A stretch of 64,000 bases of DNA from JAJFFW01 sp038534195 (GTDB taxonomy: Bacteria; Pseudomonadota; Alphaproteobacteria; Caulobacterales; Parvularculaceae): positions 21,367-85,366 of the forward strand of contig JBCAXE010000012.1 in the NCBI GenBank assembly GCA_038534195.1, given 5' to 3'. Position numbers and translations under genes: made by a program. The first letter of the stretch is position 1, and every line of letters begins with the position of its first letter. A model generated the notes under the pieces. It was not told the origin of the DNA. It searched no databases and saw only the letters and a list, made by a program, of their open reading frames with translations. Shown piece after piece: positions 21,854 through 30,536 of this stretch.

Positions 21854-23074
21854 TTAGCTCAACATCTCATGGGTTTTGTGGAGCCCTGCAACAAGGGCTT
21901 CAACCTCATCGTGGGTATTATAGGCGGCGAAGGACGCGCGCGAAGTCGCCGTGACGCCGAGACGCTTCATTAAGGGCTGCGCGCAATGGTGGCCAGCGCG
22001 TACAGCGACGCCGGTCCGGTCAAGGATTGACGACACATCGTGCGGATGCGCGCCATCGACGCCAAAACAAATGATCGGCGCTTTTCCGGCGGCCTGACCG
22101 TAAAGCGTGACAAAATTCAGCTTACGGAGTTCTTCCATCGCATGGTCGGCGAGCGCGGCCTCGTGAGCCGCAATGGCGCCCACACCTTTTTTCTCCATCC
22201 ACTGGAGCGCAGCACCAAGGCCAATCGCCTCGATAATTGCCGGCGTCCCCGCCTCAAACCGGTGCGGCGCTTCATTGTAGGTGACCGCGTCGGTGGTGAC
22301 GATGTCGATCATTTCACCGCCGCCGCGATAAGGCGGCATCGCATCAAGCAGCGCTTTTTTTCCATAAAGAACGCCGATGCCGGACGGCCCGTATAGTTTG
22401 TGGCCGGTCATCACATAAAAGTCCGCGTCGATCGCCTGCACGTCAATAGAGCCGTGGACGCTGGCCTGGCAGCCATCGAATAAAATTTTGGCGCCATGGG
22501 CGTGGGCGATCCGCGCCAGTTCCTTCGCCGGCGTCAATGCGCCAAGCACGTTCGACATGTGGCTCACAGCGACAAGTTTCGTGCGATCACTGAATAAGCC
22601 TTCATAGGATGCAAGATCGATTTCGCCGTCATCCGTAACGTCGAGCCATTTCAACACGGCGCCTTTGCGTTCGCGCAGCAGGTGCCAAGGCACGATATTA
22701 GAATGATGCTCCATCAGAGAGAGAATAATTTCGTCGCCCTCGCCGATTTCCTCCGCGCCGAGCGCATAGGAAACGAGATTAAACGCATCCGTACCGCCGC
22801 CGGTAAAGATAATCTCCTCGTCCGACTCCGCATTCATAAACCGCGCGGTGATTTTGCGCGCCTCTTCAAAAGCCGTCGTCGCTTCGTTGGAGAGCGCGTG
22901 CAGGCCGCGATGCACATTGGCGTAGCTGTGTTCCATGACATGGGTCATCGCGTCGATCACAGCGCGGGGCTTTTGAGCGGAGGCGGCGTTATCCAGATAG
23001 ACGAGCGGTTTGCCATGTACCTCGCGGGCGAGGATCGGGAATTCTTCACGAATGGCTGTGACGTCTAGTGTCAT
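21854..23074 (-). CDS. sufS: Cysteine desulfurase SufS
   Basis: The 406-residue PLP enzyme releases sulfur from cysteine for cluster assembly. It shows VYLDNAASAQKP, VHRGLHALSNEAT, SLMEHHSNIVPW, the PLP lysine in FYVMTGHKLYGPSGIG and the catalytic cysteine in VRAGHHCAQPLM. That RxGHHCAQP sequence is specific to the group II SufS branch. The ATG at 23074 is preceded by GGAGGTCGCTCA and overlaps the sufD stop (ATGA). A second desulfurase of group I lies at the head of the operon. Confidence 0.96.
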   Translation of the reverse strand: MTLDVTAIREEFPILAREVHGKPLVYLDNAASAQKPRAVIDAMTHVMEHSYANVHRGLHALSNEATTAFEEARKITARFMNAESDEEIIFTGGGTDAFNLVSYALGAEEIGEGDEIILSLMEHHSNIVPWHLLRERKGAVLKWLDVTDDGEIDLASYEGLFSDRTKLVAVSHMSNVLGALTPAKELARIAHAHGAKILFDGCQASVHGSIDVQAIDADFYVMTGHKLYGPSGIGVLYGKKALLDAMPPYRGGGEMIDIVTTDAVTYNEAPHRFEAGTPAIIEAIGLGAALQWMEKKGVGAIAAHEAALADHAMEELRKLNFVTLYGQAAGKAPIICFGVDGAHPHDVSSILDRTGVAVRAGHHCAQPLMKRLGVTATSRASFAAYNTHDEVEALVAGLHKTHEMLS

Positions 23075-24279
23075 TGAGCGACCTCCAACCATGCGCTCAC
23101 GGCGCGCCGGAAAACGGAAGCAAGATGAACGTCGTCAATGGCGTCGAACACCTCGCCCACGAACGCCTCAATCAGCAGCGCGCGCGCCGCTTCATCGCTG
23201 AGGCCGCGTTGGCGCATATAGAACAACGCTTCGTCGTCAAGCGACCCAGCTGTAGACCCATGGGCGCATTCCACATCGTCCGCGTATATTTCAAGCTCCG
23301 GCTTATGGTTGGCCTCAGCGTTATCAGATAGTAAAAGCGCATTCGCCGTCATTTGCGCATCCGTCTTTTGCGCGATGCGATTGACGTGAAATTTTCCCTG
23401 AAAGACGGCCCGGCCTTTGTCCCGCGCGACGCCTTTATGAATCTGACGTGTGACGCATCCGGGCGCATTGTGACGGACCAGCGTCGTAAAGTCCGCATGG
23501 GTCTCATCGGCGAGAAGCGCCGCGGAGTTGATCACCGCCTCAGCGTCGGGACCGTCATACGTCACGTGAACTTCAATACGTGCAAGGCGCCCGCCCGTTG
23601 AAAGTCCCACAGCCTTAAAGGCCGCCTTTTCACCAAGCGTCGCGTGCGCGGTGAGGTGAGAAACGCCCTCGCTGCGCGGCGACAGAATGAAATATTGCGC
23701 AGCCGCGCCAGCCTCAATCTTGAAATCGAGCGTCGCGGCGCGAAACGACGCCGGGCCGGTGAGCGCATGCAACACCGTGACGCGCGCGCCTGGACCGACG
23801 GCGATCTCTACTTGCGCAAACGACGATGTCGCGCCGCGCTCATCAAGGATCAGGATCGGCGCCTGAATAACAACGCCTTTTTCAATTTCGAGCCGCAAAC
23901 GCTGGTCGCTAAACGCCGCGTTGAGCGCCACGATAGGGTGATCAGCGATCGGCCCGCTCGGCGGCGCACTCTTCGCCGTAGAAAGCGAGAGACCGTCTGT
24001 TCCTTCCGAAAATTCCCAGCCGCTGTCCGTCAGGCGCACAGTGATCGCTTCAACGCCGTCGAACGGATTTGGCGCAGCGTTCGCGCCAGGCGATGCGTCG
24101 CGCGCGGCGGCGCGGAAATCTGACCATCGCCAGCCTTCCATCCGCCGATGCGGCAAACCTGTTTCCACAAACTTCATAAAGGCGCCGCGCTGTTCATCGC
24201 TTGCGCGGATGCGCGCCACAAATTCGGCTTCAAGACCCGCTTCGAGCGCGGTGGGATTGATGAGAAGAGACCGTGACAC
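23071..24279 (-). CDS. sufD: Fe-S cluster scaffold subunit SufD
   Basis: The 402-residue protein belongs to the SufB/SufD family. The C-terminal half shows NSAALLADETHADFTTLVRH, GRAVFQGKFHVNRIAQKTDAQ, LLLSDNAEANHKPELEIYADDVECAHGST and the final FYMRQRGLSDEAARALLIEAF. The helical N-terminal domain (HRRMEGWRWSDFRAAA) is weakly conserved, as usual. SufD forms the SufBC2D scaffold. The start is GTG with AAGGTAGCG upstream, 11 bases after sufC. Confidence 0.95.
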   Translation of the reverse strand: MSRSLLINPTALEAGLEAEFVARIRASDEQRGAFMKFVETGLPHRRMEGWRWSDFRAAARDASPGANAAPNPFDGVEAITVRLTDSGWEFSEGTDGLSLSTAKSAPPSGPIADHPIVALNAAFSDQRLRLEIEKGVVIQAPILILDERGATSSFAQVEIAVGPGARVTVLHALTGPASFRAATLDFKIEAGAAAQYFILSPRSEGVSHLTAHATLGEKAAFKAVGLSTGGRLARIEVHVTYDGPDAEAVINSAALLADETHADFTTLVRHNAPGCVTRQIHKGVARDKGRAVFQGKFHVNRIAQKTDAQMTANALLLSDNAEANHKPELEIYADDVECAHGSTAGSLDDEALFYMRQRGLSDEAARALLIEAFVGEVFDAIDDVHLASVFRRAVSAWLEVAQ

Positions 24280-24290
24280 GTTACGCTACC

Positions 24291-25037
24291 TTACGCCGCC
24301 TCAATAAATTGATCGTAGCCGGAGCTTTCAAGTTCCGCGGCAAGCTCAGGCCCGCCAGACTTCACTATTTTGCCGTCAGCCAAAACATGCACGCGATCAG
24401 GTTTGATATAATCGAGAAGCCGCTGATAATGCGTGATCACCAGGAAACCTCGATCGCGTCCACGCAGCGCGTTGACCACGTCACCGACCATTTTCAGCGC
24501 GTCGATATCGAGTCCGGAATCGGTTTCATCCATGATACAAAAGCGCGGCTCGAATATCGCCATTTGCAGCATTTCCATGCGTTTTTTCTCACCGCCTGAA
24601 AATCCCACATTGAAAGGCCGTTTCAACTTTGCGTCCGTCAGCCCCACAAGCTTCGCCTTCTCGCGAATGAGCTTCAGAAAATCCGCCGCCGATACTTCAT
24701 CTTCGCCGCGCGCCCCGCGTTGTGCATTCAGCGCGGTCCGAATGAAGTTCATGGTGGCGACGCCCGGAATTTCCATCGGGTGTTGGAACGACAGGAAAAC
24801 GCCTTGGGCGGCTCGCTCATTAGGATCGAGCTCGAGAAGGTCGCTCCCGTCGAGCGTCACCGCGCCTTCGGTCACTTCATAATCATCGCGTCCGGCGATT
24901 GTATGCGACAGCGTCGACTTGCCTGAGCCGTTCGGCCCCATAATCGCGTGCACTTCGCCCGCCGGCACATTGAGGCTCAAGCCTTTAAGAATTTCGGCGC
25001 CGTCGACGCCGGCGTGTAGATTGTCAATTTTCAACAT
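24291..25037 (-). CDS. sufC: Fe-S assembly ATPase SufC
   Basis: The 248-residue ABC ATPase has Walker A IMGPNGSGKSTLSHTIAG, Q-loop FLSFQHPMEIPGV, signature VGFSGGEKKRMEMLQM, Walker B CIMDETDSGLDIDALK and the switch His in FLVITHYQRLL. The sequence YQRLLDYI(K)PDxVHVL is a SufC hallmark. It drives conformational change of the SufBD scaffold. The preceding lipoprotein gene ends 18 bases upstream. Confidence 0.97.
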   Translation of the reverse strand: MLKIDNLHAGVDGAEILKGLSLNVPAGEVHAIMGPNGSGKSTLSHTIAGRDDYEVTEGAVTLDGSDLLELDPNERAAQGVFLSFQHPMEIPGVATMNFIRTALNAQRGARGEDEVSAADFLKLIREKAKLVGLTDAKLKRPFNVGFSGGEKKRMEMLQMAIFEPRFCIMDETDSGLDIDALKMVGDVVNALRGRDRGFLVITHYQRLLDYIKPDRVHVLADGKIVKSGGPELAAELESSGYDQFIEAA

Positions 25038-25055
25038 CTGACTTCTTACTCTCGT

Positions 25056-25277
25056 TCAATCGTCAACTTTATCCCGGCAAACATATTTCGCCGGTTTTCC
25101 GCGCGGCCCGATGCGCACGCGCTCCTGACCGTCCGGGCAAGCCTTGTAGGCAGTCGGAGCGTATTCGGTGGCGCAACCGGAAAGGGCCGCGACGCCCAAA
25201 ATGGCCGCCGTTACAAGCGCCGCCAATATTGTAATCCGCGTCATCTTCTCCAACGCTGATCTTGGATCTTTTTCCAT
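25056..25277 (-). CDS. Small lipoprotein embedded in the suf operon
   Basis: The 73-residue protein has an N-terminal 14-residue basic/acidic lead, a hydrophobic helix and lipobox LSGCATEYAP, leaving a mature peptide of about 38 residues with two cysteines (YKACPDGQERVRIG ... YVCRDKVDD). The ATG at 25277 is preceded by GGGGAGGGGTAA and directly abuts the RidA stop. An internal ATG at 25244 would give a more typical signal peptide. It is unusual between sufB and sufC. I do not recognise a family. Confidence 0.72.
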   Translation of the reverse strand: MEKDPRSALEKMTRITILAALVTAAILGVAALSGCATEYAPTAYKACPDGQERVRIGPRGKPAKYVCRDKVDD

Positions 25278-25691
25278 TTACCCCTCCCCGTGGCCGCGCA
25301 CGGCGGTGCACTCAATTTCAATGCGCGCGTCAAGCGCAAGGCCCTTCACGGCGACCGTTGTGCGTGCAGGAGGATTTACGGGAAAGAATGTTCTGTAGAC
25401 CTCATTCATGGCCGAGAAATCATCGATATCAGCGAGAAATACCTGACAGCGAACAATGTTCGCATGGGTCGCATCCACGCTCGCCAACGTCGCCCCGATA
25501 TTCTCTAGCGTCTGCTTTGTCTCAGCTTTGATCTCTCCAGCGAGTTCGCGCGTTTCAGGATCACGCCCTAGGTGTCCCGCGATATAGAGAACACCGTTCG
25601 CCTCAATGACAGGGGAGAATGGCGCAGGCTGCGCGTAGGCGCTAGTGATAAGCACCGCGAATCCACTCCACACCGCCAGAAGAAATTTCAC
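25278..25691 (-). CDS. Exported RidA/YjgF-family protein
   Basis: The 137-residue protein has a signal peptide (KFLLAVWSGFAVLITSAYAQ) and then a Rid domain: FSPVIEANGVLYIAGHLGRD, AETKQTLENIGATLASV, CQVFLADIDDFSAMNEVYRTFF and PARTTVAVKGLALDARIEIECTA. The Arg in PARTTV and terminal Glu in IEIE are the residues that bind imine carboxyl groups in active RidA. Most RidA proteins are cytosolic deaminases of enamine/imine intermediates, so the leader peptide is notable. The GTG start shares one base with the sufB stop. Confidence 0.87.
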   Translation of the reverse strand: MKFLLAVWSGFAVLITSAYAQPAPFSPVIEANGVLYIAGHLGRDPETRELAGEIKAETKQTLENIGATLASVDATHANIVRCQVFLADIDDFSAMNEVYRTFFPVNPPARTTVAVKGLALDARIEIECTAVRGHGEG

Positions 25692-27211
25692 TATCCGACG
25701 CTCCCCTCAAGGCTGACGCTTACAAGCTTTTGCGCCTCTACTGCGAACTCCATCGGCAATTCCTGCAGAACTTCCTTACAGAAACCATTGACGAGGAGCG
25801 CGACCGCCTCCTCCTCAGATAGACCACGCTGCTGGCAATAGAAAAGCTGATCTTCCGACAGGCGCGAGGTCGTCGCTTCGTGCTCCAGGACGGCGGACGG
25901 ATTCTTCGTTTCCACGTAGGGCACGGTATGCGCGCCGCAATCACCGCCGATCAACAGGGAGTCGCATTGCGTGAAATTGCGCACATTGTCCGCCTTACGG
26001 TGCACGGAGACGAGGCCGCGATAGGTGGAATTCGATTTGCCCGCCGAGATGCCCTTTGAGATGATCCGCGACCGCGTATTCTTGCCGAGATGGATCATCT
26101 TGGTGCCGGTGTCGGCTTGCTGGTGATTGTTGGTGATCGCGATCGAATAAAACTCGCCCTGCGAGTTATCGCCCTTCAGAACGCAAGAGGGATATTTCCA
26201 CGTAACGGCGGAGCCTGTCTCAACTTGCGTCCAGGAAACTTTGGAATTTACGCCGCGGCAGTCGGCGCGCTTTGTCACGAAATTATAGATGCCGCCCTTG
26301 CCGTCTTTGTCGCCCGGATACCAGTTTTGAACGGTTGAATATTTGACCTCGGCGTTATCCTCGACGACGAGTTCCACCACTGCCGCGTGCAATTGGTTTT
26401 CATCGCGCATGGGCGCGGTGCAGCCTTCAAGGTAGGAAACATACGAGCCAGGCGCCGCGACAATCAGCGTACGTTCGAATTGCCCGGTGTTCGCCTCGTT
26501 TATACGGAAGTACGTAGACAGCTCCATTGGGCACCGCACGCCCTCGGGCACGTAGACGAATGTGCCGTCGGAAAACACCGCTGAATTAAGCGTCGCGAAG
26601 AAATTATCCGATGTGGGGACCACCGTGCCGAGATATTTTTTGACGAGATCCGGATGCTCGCGGATCGCCTCTGAAATCGACATGAAGATCACGCCGGCTT
26701 TCTTTAGCTCTTCCTGAAACGTGGTTGCGACAGAAACACTGTCGAAGACGGCGTCCACGGCGACTTTCGGCGCATCACCCTGCGTGCGGGCTTCGCCGGG
26801 GCTTTGTCCCGCGCCTTTAACGCCAAGCAAGACTTCAGCCTCCCGCAGGGGGATACCGAGCTTTTCAAAATCCTTGAGGATTTCTTCCGGCACGTCGTCG
26901 ATGGACTCATATTTGGAGCCAGCCTTCGGCGCGGCGTAATAATAGGCGTCCTGATAATCGATCTCGGGATAATCGACCATCGCCCAGGTGGGCTCTTCCA
27001 TCTTTTGCCAGCGCGCGAACGCTTCCAGCCGATAGTCGAGCATCCACTGGGGCTCTTCCTTTTTGGCGGAGATGTACCGAACGATATCTTCGTTCAGTCC
27101 CTTGGGCGCCTTCTCGGTTTCGATATCGGTCGTGAACCCATATTTATAGGTTTCGAGCGACTTGGCCGTTTCAACTGTGGCCTGATCGATGGATTCTTTT
27201 ACCTGGCTCAT
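25691..27211 (-). CDS. sufB: Fe-S cluster scaffold subunit SufB
   Basis: The 506-residue protein is a full-length SufB, the main scaffold subunit. Diagnostic segments are PQWMLDYRLEAFARWQKM, VSVATTFQEELKKAGVIFMS, FVYVPEGVRCPMELSTYFRIN, YLEGCTAPMRDENQLHAAVVELV, SKVSWTQVETGSAVTWKYPS and the C-terminal GGDCGAHTVPYVETKNPSAV. The Cys in DCGAHT is the proposed cluster ligand. The start overlaps the DUF1330 gene stop by four bases. Confidence 0.97.
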   Translation of the reverse strand: MSQVKESIDQATVETAKSLETYKYGFTTDIETEKAPKGLNEDIVRYISAKKEEPQWMLDYRLEAFARWQKMEEPTWAMVDYPEIDYQDAYYYAAPKAGSKYESIDDVPEEILKDFEKLGIPLREAEVLLGVKGAGQSPGEARTQGDAPKVAVDAVFDSVSVATTFQEELKKAGVIFMSISEAIREHPDLVKKYLGTVVPTSDNFFATLNSAVFSDGTFVYVPEGVRCPMELSTYFRINEANTGQFERTLIVAAPGSYVSYLEGCTAPMRDENQLHAAVVELVVEDNAEVKYSTVQNWYPGDKDGKGGIYNFVTKRADCRGVNSKVSWTQVETGSAVTWKYPSCVLKGDNSQGEFYSIAITNNHQQADTGTKMIHLGKNTRSRIISKGISAGKSNSTYRGLVSVHRKADNVRNFTQCDSLLIGGDCGAHTVPYVETKNPSAVLEHEATTSRLSEDQLFYCQQRGLSEEEAVALLVNGFCKEVLQELPMEFAVEAQKLVSVSLEGSVG

Positions 27212-27504
27212 GTGCTCTCAATTCCCTGCGCCATAACGCCGATCACATCGGCGCCTTCATCGCGGTCAATCCCAATTTTCTGGTACTCCGGCGAGGTGAT
27301 CCATTCCATAAGGTCTGCTTTAGTGGGAAACGACATAATCACCAGACGGTCTTTATCCCATTCCCCGCCGAGCATCTTCGCGTCAAAATCTGCAGCGAGC
27401 ATTGTTCCCTTAAATTTTTCGAAAACACCCATGAAGGCGTTGGCGTAGCGGTCGTACGCTTCGCGGTTTTTGATCTTCACTTGCCCGACAAAGTATACAG
27501 TCAT
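27208..27504 (-). CDS. DUF1330 family small protein
   Basis: The 98-residue protein begins MTVYFVGQVKIKNREAYDRYAN and contains LGGEWDKDRLVIMSFPTKADLMEWITSPEYQKI, the ferredoxin-like dimeric alpha-beta fold of DUF1330. The ATG at 27504 sits in a TAATG overlap with the desulfurase stop; the longer upstream frame is antisense-free but unsupported. DUF1330 proteins have no fixed function. Its place between a desulfurase and sufB suggests co-expression with cluster assembly. Confidence 0.88.
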   Translation of the reverse strand: MTVYFVGQVKIKNREAYDRYANAFMGVFEKFKGTMLAADFDAKMLGGEWDKDRLVIMSFPTKADLMEWITSPEYQKIGIDRDEGADVIGVMAQGIEST

Positions 27505-28631
27505 TACGCCGCCCTCGCTTTCACGCGTTCGTAAGCCGCACACCACGCGGCGATAAACGCGTCTGCATTTTCCTGGCTTGAATTCCACCCGAGCGACACG
27601 CGCAGGGCGCTCATCGCTTGCGCCTCATCTGCGCCCATCGCCGCGAGTACGTGGCTCGCCTTTACCTTGCCGGAGGAACAGGCCGAGCCCGATGAGACAG
27701 CGACGCCCGCGAGATCCATCGACATAAGCTGCGTTTCCGCTGAAAATCGGGGGGCGGAGAAACATACCGTACCCGGAAGGCGCTCAGCGTCCGCGCCCCA
27801 GACATGGGCGCCCGCTGCGGCGACAGCGGTTTCAATCTGATCGCGAAGGCGCGCGATCTCATCAGCCCGCGCAAAGCCCGCGGCGAGATCGCATGCTACG
27901 CCAAGCCCCGCGATGGCGGGCGCGTTCGACGTGCCTGCGCGCCGGTTCATTTCGTGTCCGCCGCCGCGCATTACCGGTGCAAGCGGCAAATTCGGAACAA
28001 CGATCAACGCGCCGACGCCGAGCGGTCCGCCGAATTTGTGACCGGTGAGGCTCATCATATCAGCGCCGAGCATCACGAAATTAACGGGAACTTTTCCGAC
28101 CGCTTGCGCGGCGTCGACAAAGATCAGACCGCCCGCCTCATGGGTAATTTTCGCAGCCTCCGCCGCCGGTTGGATCACGCCCGTTTCGTTATTGGCGAGC
28201 ATTAAGCAAACAAGAAACGCGCCGTCGCGCTCAAGGTCGTAGTCGGCCAGACGATCTAGCAACCAATCAAGATCAGCGACGCCGCTCAATCGCACGGGAA
28301 TCGTTTCAACGGGGAGGCCCGTCGCCTCCGCTGTCGCAATCACTGCAGGATGTTCAATTGCGCTTACAAAAAGGCGTTGCAGGTTCTTCACGCCGTTTAT
28401 GGCATAGTGGATGCTTTCCGTGCCGCCGCTCGTGAAGATAACGCCGTTGACCGGCGCGTTCACCAGCCGTCGCACCGCCTCGCGCCCCTCTTCCACAAGC
28501 GCATGCGCGGCGCGGCCTTCAGCGTGCACGGATGATGCATTACCCGTCGCCGCCATGGCGCGTGCGACCGCGTCAATCACTTCAGGGCGCGCAGGCGCTG
28601 TTGCGTTATGGTCGAGATAATGGCGAATCAT
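27504..28631 (-). CDS. Cysteine desulfurase, group I (IscS/NifS-like)
   Basis: The 375-residue PLP enzyme starts HYLDHNATAPARPEVIDA and has NASSVHAEGRAAHALVEEGR, FTSGGTESIHYAI, VCLMLANNETGVIQP, the PLP lysine in MMSLTGHKFGGPLGVGAL and the catalytic cysteine loop AVSSGSACSSGKVKASHVL. Group I enzymes such as IscS have a long flexible loop of this kind. With sufS also present, the operon encodes two desulfurases. It overlaps the iscR gene stop by four bases (ATGA). Confidence 0.93.
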   Translation of the reverse strand: MIRHYLDHNATAPARPEVIDAVARAMAATGNASSVHAEGRAAHALVEEGREAVRRLVNAPVNGVIFTSGGTESIHYAINGVKNLQRLFVSAIEHPAVIATAEATGLPVETIPVRLSGVADLDWLLDRLADYDLERDGAFLVCLMLANNETGVIQPAAEAAKITHEAGGLIFVDAAQAVGKVPVNFVMLGADMMSLTGHKFGGPLGVGALIVVPNLPLAPVMRGGGHEMNRRAGTSNAPAIAGLGVACDLAAGFARADEIARLRDQIETAVAAAGAHVWGADAERLPGTVCFSAPRFSAETQLMSMDLAGVAVSSGSACSSGKVKASHVLAAMGADEAQAMSALRVSLGWNSSQENADAFIAAWCAAYERVKARAA

Positions 28632-29143
28632 TCCGCCGCCTCCACGGGCCGCCGGTTCACCGAATTCGTATCTTTGCGTAGATGGGGTTGCGCGCCTTCA
28701 CGCGCGGGTGCGTTCACCGACGCCATGCCGAGAATGCGCCGCTCGACCACATCTTCCAGGCTTGCGGCATTGAGGAAAATTTCGATCTGGCGGCCAAGCT
28801 CATCCCATAGATCGTGGGTGAGGCAGCGCGCCGACGTACCCTGGCAACCCTTTGCCGCGCCGGGGGCGCAGGCGGTTGTTTTGATCTCTTCGTCCACTGC
28901 GCTGACAATGTCGCTAACCCGGATCGCGTCTGGCCCGCGCGCCAGCGCGTAGCCGCCAGCGACGCCGCGCACGCTCTCCACCAGACCGGCCCGCCGGAGC
29001 TTGGCGAAGAGCTGTTCCAGATAGGAAAGCGAAATGCCCTGACGGAGCGCGATTTCCGACAAGGCCACCGGCGCGCCGTCCGCGAACGCCGCCAAATCCG
29101 CCATCGCGGAAACAGCATACCGGCCTTTCGTCGTCAGTTTCAT
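28628..29143 (-). CDS. iscR: Rrf2 family iron-sulfur regulator IscR
   Basis: The 171-residue regulator has the Rrf2 winged helix (MKLTTKGRYAVSAMADLA, ALRQGISLSYLEQLFAKLRRAGLVESVRGVAGGYAL). The cluster ligands C92, C100, C107 and H110 sit in a loop close to the C92/C98/C104/H107 pattern of E. coli IscR. A 30-residue polar tail follows. It probably senses Fe-S status and controls the operon it heads; a strong IscR-box match lies 123-147 bases upstream of its start. Confidence 0.95.
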   Translation of the reverse strand: MKLTTKGRYAVSAMADLAAFADGAPVALSEIALRQGISLSYLEQLFAKLRRAGLVESVRGVAGGYALARGPDAIRVSDIVSAVDEEIKTTACAPGAAKGCQGTSARCLTHDLWDELGRQIEIFLNAASLEDVVERRILGMASVNAPAREGAQPHLRKDTNSVNRRPVEAAE

Positions 29144-29257
29144 CGGGTCTTGATCCGTTCGTTCGCCTGTTGCGGATTTGCTGCAGATCGACGCTTTTAT
29201 GGCGACACGCGCCGCATCTGTGCTATAGCCCGCGCCAGCAATGACGTCTTGACGGTG

Positions 29258-29290
29258 GACTTAAGAAATCCCACTAAAACAGTCAACAAT
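29258..29290 (-). promoter_or_regulatory. Putative suf operon promoter with type-1 IscR box
   Basis: On the plus strand, ACTAAAACAGTCAA at 29273-29286 matches the core ACTRWWWYAGTCRR of the E. coli type-1 IscR box at every position; the outer flanks (29266-29290) match partially. On the minus strand the same bases supply TTGACT (29286-29281) as a -35 element, 17 bases from TAAGTC (29263-29258) as a weak -10. Such overlap fits repression by [2Fe-2S]-IscR. Confidence 0.66.
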
Positions 29291-29399
29291 CAGAACGCCA
29301 AAAATCACATGATTTTGCGGTTACTGGTGCCAATTGGCGCACTTTTCCTAGTGCGACACTCTGGCTTCCATCGCCGCCAAGAAACAAAAGGACACTTTC

Positions 29400-30071
29400 A
29401 TGCCTGAAGTAATTTTCGCCGGACCGGAAGGCCGCCTTGAAGGGCGCTATCAAAAAGGCCGCGACGACAATCCGCCGGTGGCGCTAATCCTTCACCCGCA
29501 CCCGCTATTTGGCGGCACCATGAACAACCGCGCCTGTTACGAGCTCTATAATCTCTTCGCGCGCAAAGGATTTTCTGTTTTGCGTTTTAATTTCCGCGGC
29601 ATCGGGCGCAGCCAGGGCGAATATGATCAGGGACAGGGCGAGCTCGCCGACGCTGCGACGGCGCTCGACTACCTGCAGTCGATGAACCCCAACGCGCCGT
29701 TCGCCTGGGTCGCGGGATTCTCATTCGGCTCCTGGATTTCAATGCAACTCCTGATGCGCCGCCCGGAAATCGCGGGCTTTATCTCCGCGTCCGCCGCAGC
29801 AAATCTTTATGACTTTTCGTTTCTGGCGCCCTGCCCTTCTTCCGGAATCGTCATCCATGGCGAGCACGACAAAATCTGTCCGCCGGAAGAGACCAAAGGC
29901 ATGGTGGAGCGGACACGCACCCAGAAGGGACGCAAGATTGAATTCAGCGTTTTGCCCGGCGCCGATCATTTCTTCGAAGAGCATATGGACGAGTTTTTGA
30001 CCATGGCGGAGGAATATCTGGACCGCCGGCTCGCCTACCATGAGCCTGAAGGGCCGTATCTAGAAGATTAA
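29400..30071 (+). CDS. Alpha/beta hydrolase
   Basis: The 223-residue protein has LILHPHPLFGGTMNNRACYEL, the strand-turn VLRFNFRGIGRSQGEYD, the nucleophile elbow GFSFGSW (Ser near residue 109), VIHGEHDKICPPEE as the acidic loop and PGADHFFEEH with the catalytic His. The layout is that of small dienelactone-hydrolase/CocE-like esterases. The ATG has AAAAGGA upstream. It is divergent from iscR and may share the regulatory region. Substrate unknown. Confidence 0.9.
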   Translation: MPEVIFAGPEGRLEGRYQKGRDDNPPVALILHPHPLFGGTMNNRACYELYNLFARKGFSVLRFNFRGIGRSQGEYDQGQGELADAATALDYLQSMNPNAPFAWVAGFSFGSWISMQLLMRRPEIAGFISASAAANLYDFSFLAPCPSSGIVIHGEHDKICPPEETKGMVERTRTQKGRKIEFSVLPGADHFFEEHMDEFLTMAEEYLDRRLAYHEPEGPYLED

Positions 30072-30186
30072 TGAGGAGACGCGGCGGCGCTAAGCGCTGT
30101 CGGCCCCTCAGCAATCGGCGTTTCTTAACGATTTGTCTCCATTATGATAGTCTCTTCGCATAAGAAGGGGCATCGAGGGGATAATC

Positions 30187-30528
30187 GTGCTGAATGTTCT
30201 GACGCGGCTGTTTTCTGTGAAAACAGCGGACCTGGAAGCGAAGCTGCGCGGGGTCGACGGGTTCACCGGGTATGGCGAAATCGAATTCGCAGCCTATTCC
30301 TCAGGCGCGCGTTGCCTTGAAATAGAGGTGCGCGGCGCGGCGGGCGTTTCCGCAGACATTTACGTCAATGGGGCCATGGTCGGCGCCGTTAGCCTTAAAA
30401 ATGGGCGTGCGGACGAATTTCTCGACACCCGCCATGGACACCCGGTGCCGTTCGTCAATGAGGGGGACGCCGTTGAAATCCGACAGAACGGCCAAACGGT
30501 GCTCGAAGGCGTGATGGTGCGCGACTAA
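30187..30528 (+). CDS. Small conserved-looking protein of unknown function
   Basis: The 113-residue protein starts at a GTG behind GAGGGG. It shows no signal peptide or membrane helix. Beta-rich sequence (CLEIEVRGAAGVSADIYVNG, AVSLKNGRADEFLDTRHGH, VEIRQNGQTVLEGVMV) suggests a small beta-sandwich such as those binding acyl or sugar groups. It follows the hydrolase by 115 bases on the same strand and may share its transcript. I do not recognise the family. Confidence 0.62.
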   Translation: MLNVLTRLFSVKTADLEAKLRGVDGFTGYGEIEFAAYSSGARCLEIEVRGAAGVSADIYVNGAMVGAVSLKNGRADEFLDTRHGHPVPFVNEGDAVEIRQNGQTVLEGVMVRD

Positions 30529-30536
30529 CGCGCCGC

